Positions 36,801-48,800 of a DNA stretch of 64,000 bases are shown here, in pieces (position 1 is the first letter of the stretch; each line of letters begins with the position of its first letter). The DNA lies in assembly GCA_020632665.1 (NCBI GenBank), contig JACKFC010000003.1, positions 62,001-126,000 of the forward strand, read 5' to 3'. Under the pieces are notes generated by a model. The model had not been told where the DNA came from. It saw nothing but the letters and a program-made list of their open reading frames with translations, and did not search any database. The translations under genes were made by a program, and so were the position numbers. The DNA comes from Deltaproteobacteria bacterium (GTDB taxonomy: Bacteria; Myxococcota_A; UBA9042).

Positions 36801-39800
36801 ACCCTCGCCGGCGACTGCAACGACGCCGAGGTGTCGATCAACCCGGCCGCAGACGAGCTCTGCGACGGCAAGGACAACAATTGCGACGGCGCCAAGGACG
36901 ACGGCTGCGACGACGACGGTGACGGCTATTGCGCGGTCGGCAAGACGATCCTGACCGGCGCCATCTGCACCAAGGGCGGCGGCGACTGCAACGACAAGGA
37001 TCCGAACGTCTACAAGGGCAAGGCGATCGAGATCTGCGACGGCAAGGACGACGACTGCAACGGCAAGACCGACAACGGCTGCGACGACGACAAGGACGGT
37101 TACTGCGACGCGGCGGCCATCATCGCCAACCCACCGCCGGCGGTCTGCAGCAAGGGCGTCGACGACTGCGACGACTTCAACTACGACGTGAACCCCGCGG
37201 CGCCCGAAGTCTGCAACAACGGCATCGACGACAACTGCAACAAGAGCCAGAACGACGAGAACGCCGGCGGCTGCAGCGACTTCTACCTCGACCTCGACAA
37301 CGACAGCTACGGCCTCAACCTGAAGAAGTGCCTCTGCACCGCGGCCGGCGCGTTCAAGGCGGCCAAGGCTGGTGATTGCGCCGACTCCGACGCCAGCCGC
37401 AATCCGGGCGTGACCGAGGTCTGCGACAGCGTCGACAACAACTGCGACGGCAACGTCGACGAAGAGAACGCGACCAACTGCAAGGTCTACTACAACGACG
37501 CCGACAAGGACGGTCACGGCATCGACGTCAGCAAATGCCTCTGCGCCGCAACCGGTACCTTCACCTCGGCGAAGAAGGACGACTGCAACGACGCCGTGAA
37601 GGCGGTGAACCCGAGCGCGACCGAGATCTGCAACGACGTCGACGACAACTGCAACGGCCAGGTCGACGAGGGCTGCAACGCGGATGGCGACGACTACTGC
37701 GCCGCGAACAAGACCGTGGTCGGCTTCCCGGCCGTCTGCCCTAAGGGTGGCGGCGACTGCAACGACAACGACGCGCTGGTGAGCACGTCGGGTGCCGAGA
37801 TCTGCAACGGCGCCGACGACAACTGCAACGGCACCGCCGACGAAGGCTGCGACGACGACGGCGACAAGTACTGCGACGCCAACATGACGACGCTCGGCAA
37901 CCCCTCGAGCTGCCCGAACGGCGGCGGCGACTGCGACGACACCAAGGCCGACATCAACCCTGCGAAGCAGGAGGTCTGTGGCAATACCGTCGATGAGAAC
38001 TGCAGCGGTGGCTACAACGACGTCGGCGCGGTCGGCTGCACCAACTTCTGGCCCGACGCGGACGGCGACAACTACGGCAAGGACGGCAGCGCGCCGCAGT
38101 GCCTCTGCATCAAGACGGCCGCCTACTCGGCGCCGCAGTTCGGCGATTGCGACGACAGCAACGAGCTGATCAACAAGGGCGCGACCGAGCTCTGCGACGG
38201 CGTCGACAACAACTGCGATGGCGTCACCGACGAAGGTTGCGACGACGACAAGGACGGCTACTGCGATTCCAACCTGATCACGATCGGTTCGCCTGCGTCT
38301 TGCCCGAAGGGCGGCGGCGACTGCGACGACGCGGCGAAGGAAGTCAATCCGGGCGCCGAGGAGATCTGCGGCAACTCGATCGACGAGGATTGCGACAACT
38401 CGCTGAACAGCCCCTCGGCCTCCAACTGCGTCGAGTACTACTACGACGGCGACGGCGACGGCTTCGGCGTCAACGTCAAGCAATGCCTCTGCACGCCGGA
38501 GAATGGCTTCACCGCGACCAAGAACGGCGACTGCGACGATACCGAGAAGACCATCAACCCGAACGCGACCGAGATCTGCGGCAACGGCAAGGACGACAAC
38601 TGCGACAACAGCAGCAACGAGCCGAACGCTCAGGGTTGCGTCAACTTCTACAAGGACGCCGACAAGGACGGCTACGGTACGGGCGCACCGCAATGCCTCT
38701 GCGTCGCCGAAGGCGAATACCTGACCAAGAACAACACCGACTGCAACGACGCCGACTTCGTCGTGAAGCCGAACGGTGCCGAGGTCTGCGACGGCAAGGA
38801 CAACAACTGCAACGGCCAGACCGACGAAGGCTGCGACGATGACAACGACGGGCACTGTGACGCGAACATGAAGATCACCGCCACCGCGACGTGCCTCAAG
38901 AGCACGCCGAAGTGCGACGGCGTCGTCTTCAACTCGGTCTGCTACCAGGCGTTCCCGACCCTGAAGGGTTGGGCCGACGCCGAGAACCAATGCACCACGC
39001 TCGGCGGCCACCTCTCGAGCATCGGTAGCCCGGACGAGAACAACACCGTCCGCAGCTCGATCACCAAGGGCTGCGGCGCGACCGCGACGGCCTGGATCGG
39101 CTACAACGACTTCCAGGGCGAAGGCACCTGGGAGTGGGTCGACTCTGCGAAGAAGGTCTACGAGAACTTCGCCACTGGCCAGCCGATCAACAACCTGAGC
39201 AACAACAGCATCCGGATGACCGCCGCGGGCACCTGGGAGGCGGCGAACTCCGACACCTTCCTCTGCTACGTCTGCAAGCTCGGCAAGGTCAGCACCGGCT
39301 CCGGTGACGACTGCAACGACCAGGACGACAAGATCAGCCCCTCGGTCACCGAAGTCTGCGACGACAAGGACAACAACTGCGACGGCAAGACCGACGACGG
39401 CTGCGACAACGACAACGACGGCTTCTGCGCCAAGGGCAAGACCGTCGTCGGCACGCCCGCCATCTGCACCAGCGGTCAGAACGATTGCGACGACAACAAC
39501 AACCTCGTCAACCCCAACAAGACCGAGATCTGCGACGGCTACGACAACAACTGCAACGGCCAGACCGATGAGGGTTGCGACGACGACGGTGACCAATACT
39601 GCGACAGCACGATGGGCCTGATCGGCACGCCGCCCGTCTGCCCGAAGGGCGGCAACGACTGCGCCGACACCGACAACAAGGTCAACCCGGGTGCGCAGGA
39701 AGTCTGCGGCGACGCGAAGGACAACAACTGCGTCGGCGGTGCAGACGAGATCTGCAACGACGAGGACGGTGACGGCTACTGCAAGGGCAACCAGGCTCCG

Positions 39801-42800
39801 TCCGACGGTTGCCCGAAGGGCGGCGGCGACTGCGACGACACCAACAAGGACGTCTTCCCGGGCAACAAGGAAGATTGCGCCACCGGCATCGACGACAACT
39901 GCGACGGCGTGACCAACGAGAAGGACGCGACCGGCTGCAGCGACTTCTACCTCGACGAGGACAAGGACGGCTTCGGTGCCGCCGAGGTCGCGACCGAGGT
40001 CGACAACCTGAAGAACTGCACCAGCTGCGGCACCGGCAAGGATGGTGATTACGTCGCGGCGACCAACACCACGCTCACGGCCGGTACCTACGAGTTCAAG
40101 AGCTTCACCATCAACGCCGGTGTGACGGTCACCGTTACGGGTAGCAGCCCGCTCGTCATCAAGGTGCAGAACAAGGTGACCATCGCCGGTACGCTCGACC
40201 TCAGCGGCAAGCCGGGTGCCAAGCCGATCCCCTACAACAGCAGCACCATCTATGGCGGCAAGGGCGGCCCCGGCGGCTTCGACGGCGCCAACGGCGTCTA
40301 CGGTAGCGCCGGACAGAACGGCCAGGGTGCGGGCGCCGGCGGCGGCGGCTGCAACTCCGGCTACGGCGCTGGCGGCGGCGGCGGCGGCTACGGAACTTCG
40401 GGCCAAATCGGTGGCACCAACGGCAATACGTGCGGCTCCGGTGGCTCGGGCGGCTCCGCGAACGGAGACCAGCAGCTCTCCAACTTGGTCGGCGGCTCGG
40501 GCGGTGGCTCTGGCGGCTACGGCAGCGCCCACAACGCCGCAGGCGGCGGCGGCGGCGGCGGCGGCGGCGCGATCCGCATCGACGCAAAGGAGATCTCGAT
40601 CACTGGCTCCTTGCTCGCAAAGGGCGGCGACGGCGGAATCGTCGACACCGCAGCGGACGGCGGCGCCGGTGGCGGCGGCGCGGGCGGCGCGATTTGGCTC
40701 CGCGCGGAGACGATCACCAACAACGGCACGGTGTCGGCTGCGGGCGGTAAGGGCGGCACCACGAACCCGGCCGTCAGCGCCGACGGCGGTGAGGGTGGCA
40801 ACGGTGGCGCAGGTCGCATCCGTGTCGACGCCGTCACGCTGAACGGAAGCACGACGCCCGCTCCCTACTACGGTGACGGCTCGGCCAAGGTCACCAAGAT
40901 CTGCCAGTGCACGCAAAACGAGACCTTCTCGGCCAAGATCGCGGGTGATTGCAACGACACCGACGCGACGGTGAACCCGAACGCGACCGAGATCTGCGAC
41001 GGCATCGACAACAGCTGCAGCGGCAAGGTCGACACCGGCTGCGACGAGGACAACGACGGCTTCTGCGCCACGGGCATGATCGTCGGCGACACCAAGGCGT
41101 GTCCGAAGACGGGCACCAAGCCTGGCCCGAACTGCAAGGAAGAGCTGCCCGCGTTCGTCGGCTCCGTGATCAACATGGAGACCTACAGCCACGGCGGCGG
41201 CTACCACAGCTTCCACAAGCAGTGGTGGTACAACAACTGGACCTCCGGAACGACGACCGTCTACAAATACGACGGCGCGACCCGTGCCTACGTCGGCAGC
41301 CACACCATCGGCCAGCAATACATCATGGCGAACGACGGCGACGCCGCCGAAGACGCTTGGTACATCGCGACCTGGTACGAGGGCACGCGCCGCGTCAACG
41401 GTCAGAACAGCATCCAGTGGACGTACAACCCGACCAACTACATGGGCGGTGTGCAGGTCGTGGGCAACAGCGTGTACACGATGTACCACGCGAACCAGAC
41501 GGTCTACGTCCTCAACAAGGCCAACGGCGCCCTGCAGAAGACCTACAACCTCTCGACCTACACCGGCAATATCTACGGCGGCCTGTTCATCCGGAAGGAC
41601 AAGCTCTGGCGCGTCTCGGACAATACCTGGGCCTACCGCTACGACCTCGCCACCGGCAAATACGACGGCGTGAGCTTCCAGGTCGGCAGCAACGCCTACA
41701 ACGGCGGCTTCAACAAGGACCAGGACGTCTTCTGCATCTCGCCGAACAACGCGTCGAACTACTGCTACAAGATGGGCGAGTACAAGTGCTCGGTCGGCGA
41801 CGATTGCAACGACAAGAAGGACACGATCAACCCGGACGCCGACGAGATCTGCGACGACATCGACAACAACTGCAATACCTCGGTCGACGAAGGTTGCGAC
41901 GACGACAACGACGGCTTCTGTGATGCGGACGCGGCGCTGCCCTTCGGCGACTGCTGCCAGGCCCACAGCACCTCGGGTTGCTCGGTCAAGACCATCCAGG
42001 ACTGCGTCTGCGCCAAGCCCGGCTACGGCATCTGCTGCACCGGTGAGTGGACCGCGGACTGCGCCAACGCGACCAAGGTCTTCGGCTGCGATATCTACGG
42101 CAACGGCTGCGACTTCCCCGCCGCGTGCCCCGCGGGTGGCGGCGACTGCAACGACTCCTCGAACCAGGTCAAGCCTGGCGGCAAGGAGATCTGCGGTACC
42201 GCAGACGACGACAACTGCAACGGCACGACCAACGACGTCGGCGCGACGGGCTGCACCAACTACTACATGGACAACGACGGCGACGGCTTCGGCTCGAGCG
42301 ACTTCAAGTGCCTCTGCGCCGAGAGCGGCAAGTACTCCGCTCTGGTCTCGGGTGACTGCGACGACAACGATCCGAAGACCTACGCCGGCTTCGCGACCGA
42401 GCTCTGCGACGGCTTGGACAACAACTGCAACGGTACGACCGACGAGCTCTGCGACGCGGACGGCGACGGCTACTGCGACGCCGGCAAGATCGTGATCACC
42501 AACGCGGCTTGTCCGAAGTCGCAGGGTTCGCAGGCGAACTGCGGTGACTCGCTGCTCTCGACCGGTGACTTCTCGCCGCGCACCGTCGGCGTGAACCCCT
42601 ACAGCACCGGTGGTGGCTACCATCCGAAGCTGAAGGAGTTCTGGATGCCCGAGTACACCTCGGCGTACGCCACGAATATCCACCGCTTCACGTCGGCCGA
42701 GCCGTACAAGGAGCTCGGACAGTTCAACTCCGGCCTGCGCTACGTGCGTCAAATCGCCGGCGACCCGAGCAACGGCAACTGGTACGCGGCGACCTACGAC

Positions 42801-45800
42801 TCGAGCACCAGCGCCGGCCTGTACAAGATGCAGGGCCAGAACAATACGAAGGTCTGGACCAGCGCGAACCTGACGACCTACCTCTCCGGTGTCGCTGTCG
42901 ACAACGGCATCGTTTACGCGATGCGCTACAACAGCAGCCAGGTGTACGCGGTCAACGCCAGCAACGGCGCGCGCCGGACCGACAAGGAGTTCAGCCTGAA
43001 CTCGCAGACCGGCTACACCTACGGCATCGGCTTCTACGACGGGAAGTTCTACCGTTCGTCGGACAACGCCTGGGTCTACCGCTACGATATCGGTGGTGCC
43101 TACGACAACACCCGCCTGCAGGCGCACACCAATATGTACTCGGTGGCCTTCACCGATGACGAGGTCTGCTACTCGAACGGCACGACGGTGCCGCGCTGCC
43201 TGAAGCTGCCGAAGGCGAGCGAGAGCTACGGCTACGCTCAGCACCGCGCTTACCACTACAGCCACGGCGCCGGTTACCACTTCAACCGCAAGGAATACTG
43301 GTACCCGAGCTGGTCGGGCCAGACCGTGTATCGCTACGACTCCAACCTGCGTCCGGTGGGCACCTACAACACCGGACAGCAGCAGATGATGCAGATCTAC
43401 GGTGATCCGTCCGCCGACGCCTGGTACTCGGCGAACTGGGGCTACAACACGATCACACGTCGCGACGGCCTCAGCACCAGCGCGAAGTGGAGCTACAACA
43501 TCGGCTCGACCGCGGGCTCCTGTGCGGTCAACGGCAATACCGTCTACGCCATGCGCAGCAGCGGCGGCACGGTTTGGAAGATCAACAAGGATACCGGCGC
43601 TGGCCAGGGCACCTTCAACCTCAGCGGTTGGTGGCCGGGCGACACCAGCTACGGTGGCCTCTTCATCCACAAGAACAAGCTCTACCGCGCAGCTGCCGGG
43701 CGTTGGGTCTCGCGCCACAACCTCAGCGGCGCCTGGGACGGCACCCGCTTCTACCTCGACACCAACCCCTACTCGCTGACGTACGACGGCAAGCAGATGT
43801 GCTACTCGCCGAACAACAGCTACTCGTACTGCAACGAGCTGCCCGACGCTTCGCAGAAGTTCGACATCTACCCGAACGGTGCCGGTGGCTCCTACACGCC
43901 GGGCTACACCCGTGCGCTGACCATGGATCCGGACTCCTACGGCTCTGCGTGGAACCCGCAGAAGAAGGAGTACTGGTTCCCGGCTTGGACCAGCAACCAG
44001 AGCACCTCGGTCCGCCGCTACAACACCAACGGTGGCTACCTGGGCAATACCTCGATCAACGGCGCCTACATCATGGACCTGTGGATCGACCAGGACGGCT
44101 CGTACGCGACGGCGAACTGGGGTGAGGGCCGTGTGCGGCGCTTCAACTCGGGCGGTGGCAACACCTGGAACTACAGCATGGGTGGCACCATCGGTGGCGT
44201 GACCGGCGACGCGGACAACGTCTACGGCATGCGTTACAACTCGACCACCGTCTGGGTCATCAACAAGGCGAACGGCGCTGGCCGCTACACCTTCGGTCTC
44301 AACGGCGGCACGACCTCCATCTACGGTGGCCTCGAGATCGTCGGCGACACCCTCGCCGTGGCGACGACCAACAACTACGTGCGCCTATTCAACAAGCACA
44401 CTGGTGACTACAACGGTGTCTCGTTCCGCACCCACTTGACGCCGTACATGGCGGTGTTCAACGGCACCGACTACTGCGTCGGCGGCAACAGCAGCGGCAA
44501 CCAGACCTTCTACTGCTACGGCGTGACCGACGACAACGGCGACGGCCTGCGGCTCCGCTCGGAGATTCGCAACTACGCCCGCAGCCACGGCGCCGGCTAC
44601 CACCCCTACTTCAAGGAGTATTGGTACCCGAACTGGTCCGGAGATTACGTCTACCGCTACAACACCGAGCGGGAGTACGTCGGTGAGTTCCGCAATGGTC
44701 GCGGCGAGATCATGGGCCTCGCTGGTGAGACCGCGAACACCGCTTGGTACGCGGCCGAGTGGGGCAAGGCGACGATCAGCCGCTTCAACGGCTTCACCTA
44801 CGGCCCGGTCTGGTCGACCAATATCGGCACGACTGCCGGCGCGGTCGCCGTGGACGCCAACTACGTCTACGGCCTGCGCCACGGCAATCCGACGGTCTAC
44901 CGCCTCAACAAGAGCAACGGCGCGACGGTGTCCACGTTCAACCTGAGCGGTGGCTCGTACATGAACAGCACCCTCTACGGTGGTGCGGCGATCGTCGGCG
45001 ACTCGCTCTACCGCGGCAACTACAACGGCTGGGTCGAGCGCTACAGCCTCTCGTCCGGCTCGTTCCAGGGGTGGTCGCAGCATATCGGCCGCGATATCCA
45101 CGCCGCGACGTTCCGTCCGGACACCCGCGAGTTCTGTGGCTACCACAACAGCTACAGCGGCGAGTCGTTCTGCATGACCCTGCCGGACGCCAGCACGGGT
45201 GGTCAGCGCGACCTCGGCATGGACGCCAAGAGCTACGGCGGCGGCTTCCACCAGAAGTACAACGAGTACTGGTACCCCGAGTGGAACGGCAACGACTCCA
45301 CCCAGGTCTACCGTTACGACGCCAACGGCAAGGAGCTCGGCTCGTTCAACAGCGGTCTGCGCAACGTCGTCCAAATCTGGGGCGACAACGAGCACACCGA
45401 CTACTTGGCGGCCTCGCAGAACGGCAGCTCCACCTACTCGCGCGTCTACCGTCTGCAGACCAAGAGCGCGAACAAGGTCTGGACCTCGCCGTACGTCACC
45501 ACCTACCTGGCCGGCGTCACCGCGGACAAGAACTTCGTCTACACGATGCGCTACAACAGCGACGCGAACGTCTACGCCTTCGACCGTGCGACCGGCAACC
45601 GCCGCACCGACAAGGAGTTCGCGCTCAGCAACTGGAACGGCAACACGAGCTACGGCATCGCGTTGGTCGAGGGCAAGTTCTACCGCGCGACCTCGGACAA
45701 CTGGGTCTACCGGCACGATATGGGTACGGGCGCACATGACGGCGTCCGCCTGCCGCTCTCCGCGAACCCGGATTCGGTGGCCTGGAACGGCACCGAGCTC

Positions 45801-48800
45801 TGCTTCGGCGACAACGTCACGCCGTCGCTGGTCTTCTGCTACAAGCCCGAGAACGCAGCGCAGAACTACAACGCCAAGACCTACACCGTTGCGACCTATG
45901 GTGAAGGCGGCGGCTTCCACAACTTCCGCGGCGAGCACTGGTTCCCGCAGTGGTCGAGCAGCAACACCAATATCTACCGCTACGATCGGCAGAAGGTGTT
46001 GACCGGCGTCACGACCGTCACCCAGCGCTACATCCGGCAGATCTGGGGCGACACCGCGACCGACCACTGGTACTCGGCGAACTGGTCGGACAGCTCCATC
46101 ACCAAGCGCAAGGGTCTCAGCAGCGACTTGGTCTGGACGTTCAATATCGGCAGCAACCCGGGCGGCGTGGCCGGCGACGACACTGCCGTCTACGCGATGC
46201 GCTACAACCAGGACACGGTCTACGTGCTCAACAAGCAGACCGGTTCGCAGATCAAGACCTTCAACCTCACGGGTGGTCGACCGAACTACCTCTACGGTGG
46301 TTTGGCCGTCACGCAGGGCAAGATCTTCTACGGTGCCAGCAACAACTGGGTGTACCGCTACGACCTGGCGACCGGCGCGCACGACAACGTCCGCTTCACC
46401 ATGCCGACCAGCATCTACGCCTCGTCGTTCGACGGGACCGACTACTGCATCGCCAGCAGCAGCAGCAGCAACAGCACGCTCTACTGCGTGCCGATCGTCG
46501 GGACGAGCTGCGCCAAGGGCGACGACTGCGACGACAAGCAGTCGACGGTGAACCCGGGCTCGATCGAGATCTGCGACGACGCCGACAACAACTGCGACGG
46601 CACGCCGGACGACGGCTGCGATGCCGACGGCGACGACTACTGCACCGACAAGAAGGTCGTGGTCGGCGCGCCGTCCATCTGCCCGAAGGGTGGCGGCGAC
46701 TGCAACGATGCCTCGGCCACCGAGAACCCGGCCTCGACCGAGGTCTGCGACGGCAAAGACAACAACTGCGACAAGGTCACCGACGAAGAGGGCTCGAGCG
46801 GATGCGTGAGCTACTACTACGACGGTGACCAGGACGGCTACGGCATCGCCTCGGGTGCCAAGTGCCTCTGCAAGGCGCAGGACCTCTACACCACCAAGTT
46901 GGTCGGCGACTGTGACGATTCCTGCCCCGAGTGCGCGCCCGGCAAGCCGGAGATCTGCGACGGCAAGAACAACAACTGCGCCACGCTCCCCGCCAATGGC
47001 TCGGTCTACACGCGGCAGATGAATATCGGCAACGGCACCGCGCGCCACGGCTCGGGCTACCACCCGAACCTCAACGAGTACTGGTACACGACCTGGAGCG
47101 GTCAGCAGATCCGTCGCTTCAACACGAGCGGCGGCTACAAGGGCGCCTTCAACTCGGGACAGAACGAGATGATGGGCCTCGCCGGCGACTACTCCACCTC
47201 CGACTACTACTCGGCCAACTGGGGCTACGGCACCGTTACCCGGCGCAAATACAATAGCACCGCGACGGTGTGGTCGCGCTCGATCGGGACCTATCCCTCG
47301 GGCGTCGCGACCGACGGCACCTACGTCTACACGATGAAGGATTACGCCGACTACACGAAGGTCTTCGTCTTCGACCGCAATACCGGTGCCGATGTCGCTG
47401 CGAAGCCGCACTTCAACCTGAGCGGCGGGCAGTACTTCTCGAGCAGCGGCGACCAGTTGATGTACGGCGGCCTGGCCATCGTCGGTGACAAGATCTACCG
47501 CACGACCCGCAACCGCTACACCTACCGCTACAATCTGTCCGACGGTAAGCACGACGGCGTGGTGATGTACACGATCCCGCAGTCGAGCTACGTCGACAGC
47601 AGCATCGTGAACCACACGACCAAGGAGATCTGCGTCGCGACGTACGACTACACCTACGCGCGCTGCTACTCGCTGCCCGATGCGACGGCCAACTTCGCCT
47701 TGAGCCGCACCATCAACATGCAGACGTACAGCCATGGTGCCGGCTACCACCCGTTCCACAGCGAGTACTGGCACGGCAGCTACACCGGCGGCTACTCGAC
47801 GCAGATCTACCGCTTCAACACGCAGGCGCAGGCGGTCGGCAACTTCAACTCCAGCCAACGCTACGTCTTCCAGATCGCCGGTGATCCTCTCGAGGACAAC
47901 TACTACCTCGCGACCCAGTACGAGGGCATCCGCAAGATGAAGGGGATGACCAACCAGGTGCTGTGGACCCGCGACATCGGCAACTACGAGCACGGTGTCT
48001 TCGCGACCAAGGACAAGGTCTACGCCATGCGTGACACGGCGCAGACCGTCTACGAGCTCGACCGAGGCAACGGCAACGTGACGCGAACCTTCAACCTCTC
48101 CACCAGCACAGGGGATTGGGTCGGCAACACGCTCTACGGTGGCCTGGTCGTCATCGGCTCCAAGCTCTACCGCGGCAGTGGCAGTAGCCGCTGGATCTAT
48201 GGCTACAACCTGAGCAACGGCAGCCACGACGGCACGAAGATCTACACGGATCAGTACATCTACAACACCGCGTACAACGGCAAGGAGATCTGCATCTCGC
48301 CGAATAGCGCGACGATGTACTGCTACGATCCCTCCGGCGGCCTGCAGGTCAAGGACGAGGACTGCGACAAGGACGGAGACGGCTACTGCGACGACAACAA
48401 GGTCACGGTAGGCAAGCCGGCGGTCTGTCCGAAGGGTGGTGGCGATTGCAACGACAACGCGACCACCATCAACCCCCTCGGCGTCGAGATCTGCAACGGC
48501 CAGGACGAGAACTGCAACGGGACGGCCGACGAAGGCGCGGACTTCCAGTGTGAGGCGAACAAGAACGCCGAGGCGGAGTGCGTCAACGGTGCGTGCAAGA
48601 TCTCCAAGTGCAACACCGGCTGGTACGACCTCAACGGCTCTGGCGCCGACGGCTGCGAATGCATCGCCCAGGATGCCTTCGAGCCGAATGACTCCTGCGG
48701 CGCAGCGTACGGCTTGAGTCAGGTCAACGACAACGACAGCGGTGTCGTCAACGTCAAGGCCCGCATGGTCGACCCGAACGACAACGACTGGTTCAAGTTC

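Noticed and set aside
35180..38880. eukaryotic thrombospondin or calmodulin-type EF-hand origin for the Asp-rich repeats
   Set aside because: The Cys spacing CDGxDNDCDGxxDE is the bacterial MopE-type pattern; the resemblance is limited to short Asp loops.
33078..43718. 3546-codon open frame on the minus strand
   Set aside because: Same compositional effect opposite the giant lipoprotein gene; the product is low-complexity Val/Ala/Arg sequence.
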